In this document: in pieces, positions 49,666 to 56,492 of the stretch | Numbering within the stretch: position 1 is the first letter of the stretch | How the letters are laid out: the number at the start of each line of letters is the position of its first letter | Assembly: GCA_964396385.1 (NCBI GenBank) | Contig: CAYNFH010000006.1 | Coordinates: forward strand, 1 to 63,014 | DNA: 63,014 nt | Reading direction: 5' to 3' | Source: CAYNFH01 sp964396385 | Lineage (GTDB): Bacteria > Armatimonadota > Chthonomonadetes > Chthonomonadales > CAJBBX01 | Made by a program: the position numbers and the translations under genes | Notes under the pieces: generated by a model | The model's input: only the letters and a program-made list of their open reading frames with translations | Databases searched by the model: none | What the model was told of the DNA's origin: nothing

Positions 49666-52053
49666 ATGATCCAGCCCGATTTGCCGCTGATCGGCGAGCC
49701 CCTGGACCGCGTCGACGGACGCCTGAAGGTGACGGGCGGGGCGCGCTACACGGCCGACATGCCGGTGGAGAACCTGGCTTACGGCGTACTCATCACCAGC
49801 ACCGTCGCCAGCGGCCGGATCCGCGAGATGGACACCTCGGCTGCCGAGCGGCTGCCGGGGGTGCTGGCAATCCTCACCCCGTTCAATGCCCCACGCATTC
49901 CCGGCGGCAGCATCCAGGAGCAGGGTGCCAATCGGCAGCCGGGAGCGGGCGAGCGCGCGAGCGGGCGAGGGGGCGAAAACGCGACCGCTGATTCTGGTCA
50001 TTCACCTGAACGCCTAAACGCCCGAATGCCTGAGTCCGGCCATCAGCCATCAACCACCAACCATCAACCATCTGGCGGGCAGCAGCGCCGGCCCCCGGAT
50101 CGAAAGGTCCACCTGCTGCAGGAGACCGACGTTTTCTACAGCGGCCAGCCCATCGGCGTGGCCATCGCGGACACCTTCGAGCGCGCCGTCCACGCCGCCT
50201 CGGCCGTGCGAGTCCGGTACGAGACCAACCGGCCCGCGACCTCGCTGGAGCAGGAGCTGCGCCGCGCGTTCGTGCCCAAAGCGGCCGGACCCGGGCTTCC
50301 GGCCGACAGCCGCCACGGGGACCTGGAGTCTGGCCTGCGGCAGGCGGCGGTGCGCGTGGAGGAGGTGTACGGCACGCCGGTGGAGACGCACAACCCCATG
50401 GAGGTGCACGGCACTATTGCCATGTGGGAAGGCGACCGGCTGACGCTGTACGACGCCACACAGGGCGTCTTCCCGGCCCGCCAGCGGATCGCCGCCCTCT
50501 TCGGAGTGCCGCCGGACCACGTCCGGATCATCTCCTACTTTGTGGGAGGTGGCTTCGGCAGCAAGGGGCCGGTCTGGTCGCACATCCCGCTGGCGGCCAT
50601 GTCCGCGCGCCACGTGGGCCGGCCCGTGAAGCTGCTCCTCTCCCGGCCCCAGCAGTTCGGACCGGTGGGCTTCCGCGGGGAGACACGCCAGACGGTGAGC
50701 CTGGGGGTGGATCACAGCGGGGGGCTTACCGCCCTCCGGCACGAGATTGTGGCGCAGACCTCCGTATTCGACGAGTTCATCGAGCCGGCCGGCGCGTCGG
50801 CGCGGATGCTCTACGCCTGTCCCAATATCGCCACCAGCCACCGGGGCGTGCGGCTCAATAGCGGCACTCCCTCCTTCACACGCGCGCCGGGCGAGGCGCC
50901 CGGCGTGTTCGCGCTGGAGTGCGCCATGGACGAGCTGGCCTACCGGCTCAACATGGACCCCATCGAGCTGCGGCTGCGCAACTATGCGGAGTCGGATCCG
51001 GACAGCGGCCACCCCTGGTCCAGCAAGTCCCTGCGCGAGTGCTATCGGGTGGGGGCAGAGCGGTTCGGCTGGTCCCGGCGCGCCGCCCAGCCACGCGCAA
51101 CGATGGACGGCGACGCGCTGGTGGGGTACGGCATGGCGACCGCCACCTATCCGTCCCGGCGCATGCCGGCGTCCGCACTGGCGCGGATGGAGCCTGACGG
51201 CCGCGTGGTGGTCCGAAGCGGTACGGCGGAGATCGGCACGGGCACCTACACGGTGATGTCTCAGGTCGCGGCCGAGGCGCTGGGCGTGCCTACGGAGCAA
51301 GTCCGCTTTGAGTTGGGCGATACGGAGCTGCCGGAGGCGCCCATCTCGGCTGGATCCATGACCTGCGCCAGCGTCGGCTCGGCGGTCTACCTGGCCGCGC
51401 AGGCGCTCCGGAGCAAGCTGGCGCAGCTCGCCATTGGGGACGCGCGCTCGCCGCTCCACGGGCTGAGCGAGCCGGAAATGGCGGCGGGCGAGGGCCGGCT
51501 GTTCCTCAAGTCGGACCCGTCCCGCGGGGAGCGCTATACCGACCTGCTGTCCCGTAGCGGACAGCGGAGGATGGAGGCGCGGGTGGACGCAAGGCCCGGC
51601 GAGGAGCAGCAGAAGTACTCCATGCACGCCTTCGGTGCGCAGTTCGCGGAGGTTCACGTGGATCCAGACCTTGGTACGGTGCGACTCGCACGGTACGTGG
51701 CCTCGTTTGCGTGCGGCCGGATCCTGAACGCAAAGACGGCGCGCAGCCAGTTCCAGGGTGGAATCGTCTGGGGCATCGGGATGGCGCTCTCGGAGGAGAC
51801 GATCACCGATCCGCGCTACGGCAGGATTGTGAACGCGGATCTGGCGGAGTACCACGTGCCGGTCAACGCCGACGTCTGCCCAATAGAGATCCTGTTTGTG
51901 GACGAGCAGGACCCGTACGTGAACCCCATCGGCGTGAAGGGGCTGGGGGAGATCGGCATCGTGGGAGTTCCGGCCGCTATCGCCAACGCGGTCTACCATG
52001 CGACGGGGAAGCGGATCCGCGAGCTGCCCATTACGCCGGATAAGCTGCTGTGA
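49666..52053 (+). CDS. Molybdopterin-binding subunit of the periplasmic hydroxylase (PaoC/YagR-like)
   Basis: 795 residues; ATG 49666 has a perfect AAAGGAGG upstream. The Ald_Xan_dh domains are clear: GEPLDRVDGRLKVTGGARYT, the Mo-pterin motif GGFGSKG, ALE-type substrate region, AEIGTGTYTVMSQVAAEALGV, and the catalytic base in GVKGLGEIGIVG near the C-terminus. About residues 85-145 are a repeat-encoded insertion (GAGERASGRGGENATADSGH... GHQPSTTNHQPSGGQQ) in a region that should be a short loop before VHLLQETDVFYSGQPIGV. The Tat-exported small subunit would carry the complex to the periplasm. Probably oxidises an aldehyde or N-heterocycle. Confidence 0.88.
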   Translation: MIQPDLPLIGEPLDRVDGRLKVTGGARYTADMPVENLAYGVLITSTVASGRIREMDTSAAERLPGVLAILTPFNAPRIPGGSIQEQGANRQPGAGERASGRGGENATADSGHSPERLNARMPESGHQPSTTNHQPSGGQQRRPPDRKVHLLQETDVFYSGQPIGVAIADTFERAVHAASAVRVRYETNRPATSLEQELRRAFVPKAAGPGLPADSRHGDLESGLRQAAVRVEEVYGTPVETHNPMEVHGTIAMWEGDRLTLYDATQGVFPARQRIAALFGVPPDHVRIISYFVGGGFGSKGPVWSHIPLAAMSARHVGRPVKLLLSRPQQFGPVGFRGETRQTVSLGVDHSGGLTALRHEIVAQTSVFDEFIEPAGASARMLYACPNIATSHRGVRLNSGTPSFTRAPGEAPGVFALECAMDELAYRLNMDPIELRLRNYAESDPDSGHPWSSKSLRECYRVGAERFGWSRRAAQPRATMDGDALVGYGMATATYPSRRMPASALARMEPDGRVVVRSGTAEIGTGTYTVMSQVAAEALGVPTEQVRFELGDTELPEAPISAGSMTCASVGSAVYLAAQALRSKLAQLAIGDARSPLHGLSEPEMAAGEGRLFLKSDPSRGERYTDLLSRSGQRRMEARVDARPGEEQQKYSMHAFGAQFAEVHVDPDLGTVRLARYVASFACGRILNAKTARSQFQGGIVWGIGMALSEETITDPRYGRIVNADLAEYHVPVNADVCPIEILFVDEQDPYVNPIGVKGLGEIGIVGVPAAIANAVYHATGKRIRELPITPDKLL
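49943..50068. repeat. Three arrays inside the Mo-subunit gene
   Basis: GAGCGGGC GAGCGCGC GAGCGGGC GAGGGGGC (49943-49974); TGAACGCC TAAACGCC CGAATGCC (50007-50030); CATCAGC CATCAAC CACCAAC CATCAAC (50041-50068). Three different unit families within 126 bp of one open frame. All three recur at other loci in the window. Confidence 0.8.
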
Positions 52054-52058
52054 AGAAC

Positions 52059-52188
52059 GGTTGAAGGTTGAGGGTTGAGGGTTGAAAGTACGCTGTACAT
52101 ATTGGGCCACTCGTCACAAGGAAGTTACTATTCTTGCAGGTTGTAGCGGGTCGACTCCGGCCTTCAACCTTCAACCTTCAACCTTCAA
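52059..52188. repeat. Inverted GGTTGAA/CCTTCAA heptamer element
   Basis: GGTTGAA GGTTGAG GGTTGAG GGTTGAA (52059-52086) and four exact CCTTCAA (52161-52188), each 28 bp, are inverted copies separated by 74 bp. The element sits between the Mo-subunit gene and xdhC, 5 bp after the stop and 19 bp before the next start. Confidence 0.8.
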
Positions 52189-52207
52189 CTTTTAACCCAC
52201 ACTCAAT

Positions 52208-53458
52208 ATGAACCGTCTCAGAGACATTTTCGAGCTTTACGAAACAATGCAGCCCGGGGAGCGGGGGACGCTGGCCACCGTGTTCCGGACGGAGGGCTCC
52301 ACGTACCGCCGTACGGGCGCGCGAATGCTGGTGACCGCCTCCGGCCGAACGGCGGGGGCTATCAGCGGCGGCTGCCTGGAGCGGGACGTGCTGGAGCGCG
52401 CCGGCCGTGTGATGAGGACGGGCATGCCCCTCGTGGTCTGCTACGACGGCGCGGCGGACGATCCTGTCTTCGGGCTCGGCACGGGATGCCGCGGCACGGT
52501 AGAGGCGCTGGTAGAGCCGGTCTGTGGCGCCGACCCGGACGGGCTGCTCCACTGGCTCAAGGAGGGGCTGGTCCGGCGGGAGCCGGGTGCCGTCGCCACC
52601 ATTGTACAGGGCTCCTGTTCCATCCCCCTGGGGCTGTGCGCCGCGGTCCGAGGTTCGAGGGAGCAGATCCTCCCGCCCAACCCCCAGCCCTCCAACCTCA
52701 GCTTCTCCCTGGCGTGCTGGCTGACCGGCCGCGCACAGGAGGCGCTGTATGAAGGAAGCGGCGGGATTCGCTCGGCGCGGTTCCATGGCGAGCCGGTCCA
52801 GGCGTTTGTCGAGTACCTGCCCGCGCCCACGTCGCTGGCCATCTTCGGCGCGGGCGACGATGCGCTGCCCCTGGCCCGCTGCGCAAGGCAGCTCGGCTGG
52901 TACGTCGCGGTCGTGGACCACCGGCCGGCATACGCGAACTCGGCCCGGATTCCGGAGGCGGACTCCGTTGTCTGCGCCCATGGTGAGGAGGCGGTGGAGC
53001 TGGTGGGCCCGTGCGACGCGGCGGTAGTGATGACCCACAACTTCCAGGCCGACCAGGAGCTGCTGCGCGCGCTGCTCCCACGGCCCCTGAAGTACCTGGG
53101 CGTGCTGGGCCCGCGGGACCGCACGGAGCGGCTGCTGGAGGGAACGGGCGTTCAGGCATTCATGCGTTCAGGCGACCCTCCGGCCCCCAAGTCTGAGGAA
53201 GCAGGCGTTCAGGCGTTAGGGCGGTCAGGTGGAATGGATTACCTCTACGCGCCGGCGGGGCTGGATTTGGGCGCGGAATCTCCCGCCGAAATAGCGCTTT
53301 CTATCGTTGCGGAGATCCAGTCGGTCCTCGCCGGCCGCGCCACCCCCGGCCTCCGGGACCGGCCGGGACCGATACACAGCCGGCAGCCATCAGTCGTCAG
53401 TCGTCGGTCGTCGGTCGTCAGTCGGCAGTCAGCAGCATGCACGCGGCACGCGGCATGA
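52208..53458 (+). CDS. XdhC-family molybdenum cofactor maturation protein
   Basis: 416 residues. The N-terminal XdhC domain is marked by RGTLATVFRTEGSTYRRTGARM and ISGGCLERDV; the Rossmann domain by LAIFGAGDDALPLARCARQLGW and VVMTHNFQADQELLRALLPRPLKYLGVLGPRDR. In the family these proteins bind Moco, promote its sulfuration and insert it into xanthine oxidase-type enzymes. Repeat-encoded segments lie near 313-342 (GVQAFMRSGDPPAP... GVQALGRSGG) and 395-416 (PSVVSRRSSVVSRQSA). It lies downstream of the PaoABC-like genes and is probably their dedicated chaperone. Confidence 0.86.
   Translation: MNRLRDIFELYETMQPGERGTLATVFRTEGSTYRRTGARMLVTASGRTAGAISGGCLERDVLERAGRVMRTGMPLVVCYDGAADDPVFGLGTGCRGTVEALVEPVCGADPDGLLHWLKEGLVRREPGAVATIVQGSCSIPLGLCAAVRGSREQILPPNPQPSNLSFSLACWLTGRAQEALYEGSGGIRSARFHGEPVQAFVEYLPAPTSLAIFGAGDDALPLARCARQLGWYVAVVDHRPAYANSARIPEADSVVCAHGEEAVELVGPCDAAVVMTHNFQADQELLRALLPRPLKYLGVLGPRDRTERLLEGTGVQAFMRSGDPPAPKSEEAGVQALGRSGGMDYLYAPAGLDLGAESPAEIALSIVAEIQSVLAGRATPGLRDRPGPIHSRQPSVVSRRSSVVSRQSAACTRHAA
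53147..53227. repeat. GGCGTTCA octamer arrays inside xdhC
   Basis: GGCGTTCA GGCATTCA TGCGTTCA (53147-53170) and GGCGTTCA GGCGTTAG GGCGGTCA (53204-53227), each 3 x 8 bp, in frame, replacing a short loop before the conserved MDYLYAPAGLDLGAESP segment. Confidence 0.8.
53391..53432. repeat. CAGTCGT heptamer array at the xdhC 3' end
   Basis: CAGTCGT CAGTCGT CGGTCGT CGGTCGT CAGTCGG CAGTCAG, 6 x 7 bp, in frame, encoding SVVSRRSSVVSRQS and forming an added C-terminal tail. Confidence 0.8.
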
Positions 53459-53479
53459 TGCACGCGGTGGCACCGCCAG

Positions 53480-54127
53480 ATGAGGGCGGACTTCGAACTC
53501 CGGACTTCCGAATCCGGGATCACCCCTTCACCCCCTCACCCCCTCATCCTCCTCGCCGCGGGTGGCTCTACTCGGATGGGCCAGCCGAAGCAGTTTCTGG
53601 ACGTTGGCGGACAGACGCTGGTGCGGCGCGCCGCGCTGGCCGCGGCGGAATCCGGCTGCCAGCCCGTCATCGTGGTGCTGGGGGCGGAGGCGGAAGCGGT
53701 CCGGCGCGAGCTGGCGGACCTGCGCATGCTTGTTGCGGAGAACCCCAATTGGCGGCACGGCATGGCGGACTCCCTGCATGTCGGCCTGACCGCACTGCTG
53801 GAGCGCTGCCCCGAAGTGGATTCCGCCCTGTTCATGGTGTGTGACCAGCCGATGGTCACCGCCGGTCATCTCCGTCTTCTGGTGGAGGAGCGGTGCAGCA
53901 CGGGCGCGCCCATCGTCGCTTCCGCGTATGGCGATACCGTAGGTGTGCCTGCTCTCTTCTCCCGTGATCTCTTCCCGGAGCTCCTCGCATTAAGCGGCCA
54001 GGAGGGGGCGCGGCAGGTCATCGCGCGGCACTCGGAGTCGGTCTGCGTCGTTCCGTTCCCCGGCGGCGAGCTAGATCTGGACACGCCGGGCGACTATGAG
54101 CGGTTCAATCGTGCGATGTGGGCGTAG
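53480..54127 (+). CDS. MocA-like molybdenum cofactor cytidylyltransferase (NTP_transf_3)
   Basis: 215 residues. The nucleotidyltransferase signature LLAAGGSTRMGQPKQ and the downstream MVCDQPMVT, DTVGVPALFSRDLFPELLAL and DLDTPGDYERF identify the MocA/MobA-like branch that adds CMP to molybdopterin. The first ~21 residues (MRADFELRTSESGITPSPPH) are encoded by repeats (a GAATCCGG core and ACCCCTTC ACCCCCTC ACCCCCTC at 53522-53545), so the true start may lie inside the repeat. It follows xdhC by 21 bp and completes the enzyme-maturation set. Confidence 0.85.
   Translation: MRADFELRTSESGITPSPPHPLILLAAGGSTRMGQPKQFLDVGGQTLVRRAALAAAESGCQPVIVVLGAEAEAVRRELADLRMLVAENPNWRHGMADSLHVGLTALLERCPEVDSALFMVCDQPMVTAGHLRLLVEERCSTGAPIVASAYGDTVGVPALFSRDLFPELLALSGQEGARQVIARHSESVCVVPFPGGELDLDTPGDYERFNRAMWA
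53522..53545. repeat. ACCCCCTC octamer array at the start of the MocA-like gene
   Basis: ACCCCTTC ACCCCCTC ACCCCCTC, 3 x 8 bp, encoding TPSPPH next to the LLAAGG motif. It is preceded by CGGACTTCCGAATCCGGGAT, a degenerate core. Confidence 0.65.
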
Positions 54128-54197
54128 AGGAACCCGGTCGCTATTCAGAGCGTCCTTCCTCGGTGTCCGCTGTGTAAACGGACGGCACCTTAAGAGC

Positions 54198-54215
54198 TCG
54201 GGCTCCAAAGCCCGA
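54198..54215 (+). promoter_or_regulatory. Leader hairpin before the small secreted protein
   Basis: TCGGGCT-CCAA-AGCCCGA, a 7-bp perfect stem ending 4 bp before AGGAAGGAG. It is a candidate translational control or mRNA-stability hairpin. Confidence 0.35.
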
Positions 54216-54235
54216 ACAGGAAGGAGCAGATAGCC

Positions 54236-54592
54236 ATGCGAAGAGTGGCGGTTCTCTCGGCCGCTCTGCTGCTGTGGTGCGGCGTGGCGTTCGCGCAGAA
54301 CCTGTACATAGGCTCAACCGGGAGCCGGAGCGCGAACTTCGTGCTGAACTGGGCGCGATATGGCGACCGTGTGACCGGATACTACTACACCGACGATGAC
54401 CCCGACTATCACTACCGGCTGGTGGGCCACAACTACTCCAACGGTCGGCTTGTTCTGAGAGAGTTCGACCAGGGCGAGACGACGGCCGTGATCCGGCTGC
54501 ACAAGACAGTGCGCAATGGCCAGATCCGCTGGGTCGGAACGATGTATAACACCGATGGCCGGCGAATCCCGGTGAGCTTCTCGCGAGAGTGA
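54236..54592 (+). CDS. Small secreted hypothetical protein
   Basis: 118 residues with a clear signal peptide (MRRVAVLSAALLLWCGVAFAQ). The mature ~97 residues are rich in Tyr, Asp and Arg with alternating strands (GYYYTDDDPDYHYRLVGHNY, IRWVGTMYNTDGRRIPVSFS), suggesting a small beta-sheet domain. Not a family I recognise. Good AAGGAG upstream. Its transcript ends near the inverted octamer element. Confidence 0.7.
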   Translation: MRRVAVLSAALLLWCGVAFAQNLYIGSTGSRSANFVLNWARYGDRVTGYYYTDDDPDYHYRLVGHNYSNGRLVLREFDQGETTAVIRLHKTVRNGQIRWVGTMYNTDGRRIPVSFSRE

Positions 54593-54614
54593 GCAAAGAG
54601 ATAGTGTGTGCACG

Positions 54615-54675
54615 GGTAAAAGGGTGTACGCCGGATTCCGGAAGGTACACCCTTTTACCCATTTACCCATTTACC
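54615..54675. repeat. Inverted element with TTTACC octamers and CCGGATTCCGG loop
   Basis: GGTAAAAGGGTGTAC (54615-54629) pairs perfectly with GTACACCCTTTTACC (54645-54659), a 15-bp stem around a 15-nt loop containing CCGGATTCCGG. Octamers CTTTTACC CATTTACC CATTTACC follow (54652-54675). The octamers form the 3' end and stop codon of the convergent sufU gene. Sister of 28254-28312. Confidence 0.8.
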
Positions 54676-55095
54676 CTCCCCTGCTAGTACCGCGCGTATT
54701 GCCTTCCACGGCAGCACGGCGCACTGAAAGCGGGTGGGATAGCGGCGCACGCCTGTGAGGGCGGCGAGCGGTCCCAGGCTGTCCAGGGGATGGACTTCGT
54801 CGGCGGTCAACCCTATCAGCACGCGATCGATGAGCGCCTCGGCATCCATCGTGCTCAGCCCCGGTAGTGTCTCCGTCATCAGGGAGGCGGATGCGACCGA
54901 CACCGCGCAGCCGGACCCCTCAAAGCTCAGGTCCCGTACCGTACCGCCTTCCGCAGCCAGCCACAGGGTGAACCGGTCGCCGCACAGGGGATTGTGCGCC
55001 TCCACTGTGCGCCCGCCTACGATCATGCGGTAGTTGCGCGGCTGCCGGTAGTGGTCCAGGATAATGGCCTGGTAGAGAGCATGCTGGTCGGACAT
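54655..55095 (-). CDS. sufU: SufU/NifU-N-like iron-sulfur cluster scaffold protein
   Basis: 146 residues from ATG 55095 (MSDQHALYQAIILDHYRQPRNYR). The three cluster/zinc cysteines are in NPLCGDRF, GSGCAVSVASASLMTE and RFQCAVLPW, with the SufU-type spacing and the acidic residue of CGD. SufU receives sulfur from SufS and acts in Fe-S assembly in Gram-positive-type SUF systems. No other suf gene is adjacent. The terminal residues GKWVNG and the stop come from the octamer array, so the natural C-terminus has been altered or extended. Confidence 0.85.
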   Translation of the reverse strand: MSDQHALYQAIILDHYRQPRNYRMIVGGRTVEAHNPLCGDRFTLWLAAEGGTVRDLSFEGSGCAVSVASASLMTETLPGLSTMDAEALIDRVLIGLTADEVHPLDSLGPLAALTGVRRYPTRFQCAVLPWKAIRAVLAGEGKWVNG

Positions 55096-55231
55096 GGGTG
55101 TTGGCTCTCGTCTGTATACGAGGCGGAGATTTGTGTCGTTCGCTTCAGCCGGTGGGGCCGTGGCGACGTCAGCAGAAGGAGCCCGCAACCGGTGCGCGGG
55201 CGGCGACGTAGTATTGGGCGGTGATCCGCTC

Positions 55232-55582
55232 ATGAGATTCTGCAAGTGGGCCGTCCTGTTAGCCGCCATCATTGTCCTGGCGCTCCTGCTCTTCCGGCCG
55301 TTCCGCAATCCGCTGGCCGGCACGTGGCTTTCCGCTACTCCGGGCGACGCCCCTCTCACGTTCGCGTACAACGGAACCGTTATGGACAAGCACGGTCTCT
55401 GGCGGTGGTCCATCACGTCCGCTCGTTCTGCTTTGGATGGTGGCCGCCTGGGAACACTGGTCCTCGTACCCCTTCGGCCCGGCAGCCCAGGAAGGAGCGA
55501 AGTCCGATGGGCGCTCAGCCCGGATGGCCGCTGCATGCGGCTGACAGACGCCCGGGGCTCCCATGACTATGTCCGCCACTGA
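55232..55582 (+). CDS. Small membrane-anchored hypothetical protein
   Basis: 116 residues from ATG 55232 (MRFCKWAVLLAAIIVLALLLF). One N-terminal helix, then a soluble beta-rich domain (NPLAGTWLSATPGDAPLTFAYNGTVMDKHGLWRW, SPDGRCMRLTDARGSHDYV). It resembles short lipocalin-like domains that begin GTWxS, but this is weak. Weak Shine-Dalgarno. It overlaps the next ORF by 20 bp. Confidence 0.5.
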   Translation: MRFCKWAVLLAAIIVLALLLFRPFRNPLAGTWLSATPGDAPLTFAYNGTVMDKHGLWRWSITSARSALDGGRLGTLVLVPLRPGSPGRSEVRWALSPDGRCMRLTDARGSHDYVRH

Positions 55583-56012
55583 GGCTCCTGAGCCCGGCAC
55601 GTACGGCGGCGCTGCCGGGCGATATCGGCCGACGAGACGCGCGGGACCTTGGCTTGCCGGCTCCTTTGTTATTGCGGTTCTGGCTTGCTGGGCCTGGTAC
55701 GCGAGCCGGCCGGCGTTGGTGTGGTACGTGAGTCCCGTACTGGATCGTCACCACACGCGGGTACGTGTATTGGTGCCTCGGGGCTATGAGTACGATGCGG
55801 TTGCCCCCTTCCCGCATCCTCTCCATCTCCGGCTTAGCGCAGGGACCTTCATCTGCATCGGACCGGCGTGCGCCACTCAAAGGACGCGTTCGACGCCACC
55901 CACTCCGCCATCTGCAACAGCCTGCGGATTGAGTAAGGGAAGTGATGCGACCCACGCGGAACGAGACTGGTCCCACGCTATTTGGCGGATGCTATCGAAG
56001 CCCGATTTGTAG
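55563..56012 (+). CDS. Hypothetical membrane protein, C-terminus doubtful
   Basis: 149 residues from ATG 55563. The first ~100 look real: a basic N-terminus, one helix (WLAGSFVIAVLACWAWYA), and VRVLVPRGYEYDAVAPFPHP. After about residue 100 the translation turns to Thr/Pro/Ser-rich, non-protein-like sequence and runs antisense to the minus-strand ORF at 55877-56173. A frameshift or truncation near 55865 is likely, so the gene may be broken. Confidence 0.4.
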   Translation: MTMSATEAPEPGTYGGAAGRYRPTRRAGPWLAGSFVIAVLACWAWYASRPALVWYVSPVLDRHHTRVRVLVPRGYEYDAVAPFPHPLHLRLSAGTFICIGPACATQRTRSTPPTPPSATACGLSKGSDATHAERDWSHAIWRMLSKPDL

Positions 56013-56173
56013 TACGAGGAGTACGCGATCTTAAGGAGTTCTGCAAGAACGGCCGCTATAACGTAGACGGCCAGGAGGCCCAGCAACATCTTGAGAACGG
56101 AGAGGCGGCGTCCCTGCTTCCAGCGCACGCCGATGTGCAGTGCCCAGAGGATGAGGTGGGTCACGTTGGCCAA
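55877..56173 (-). CDS. Hypothetical membrane protein (overlapping, uncertain)
   Basis: 98 residues from TTG 56173. It contains a convincing hydrophobic helix (VLKMLLGLLAVYVIAAVLAELLKIAY, split over about 27-52) followed by a polar stretch (YYKSGFDSIRQIAWDQSRS). No Shine-Dalgarno is evident, and an internal ATG (MLLGLL) is possible. It overlaps the doubtful C-terminus of the plus-strand ORF by 136 bp, so only one of the two is likely translated in full there. Confidence 0.4.
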   Translation of the reverse strand: MANVTHLILWALHIGVRWKQGRRLSVLKMLLGLLAVYVIAAVLAELLKIAYSSYYKSGFDSIRQIAWDQSRSAWVASLPLLNPQAVADGGVGGVERVL

Positions 56174-56492
56174 AGAGATTGTCTGGTACTATCCGCGCGA
56201 TGTCAGGCGGGATGGCCCTGACACCGATGTGCTGTCCGACTGGCCGCACGCCAATGACATATCGGACGTCTCAGACCTCCTCCGGGAATACGTAGATACT
56301 CCCCGGGAGCAGCTTCTTGAGCGTGAGTTCGCCAACGACCGCTGGGGGCTGGCCGACGTTCTACGCGCCGCCGACCGTCGCATCGGTCTTCGCGGGCTGC
56401 GTAAGGTAGGAGAGAGGGTGCAGAATCCGGCGGTGTGGCTCATCCTGGCGCGGCGCGGCGTAGTGGCTGGAGAACGGGAGCCAGTCGAATGA
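56151..56492 (+). CDS. Hypothetical protein, 113 residues
   Basis: Starts at ATG 56151 or TTG 56166 (AKEIVWYYPRDVRRDGPDTD). Soluble and charged, with a helical second half (VSDLLREYVDTPREQLLERE, FANDRWGLADVLRAADRRIG, LRKVGERVQNPAVWLILARRG). No family recognised. Its stop overlaps the start of the next gene (ATGA at 56489-56492), which supports real translation. Confidence 0.55.
   Translation: MRWVTLAKEIVWYYPRDVRRDGPDTDVLSDWPHANDISDVSDLLREYVDTPREQLLEREFANDRWGLADVLRAADRRIGLRGLRKVGERVQNPAVWLILARRGVVAGEREPVE

Noticed and set aside
49943..50068. CRISPR-like array
   Set aside because: Units are 7-8 bp without spacers and lie inside an open frame; no cas gene in the window.
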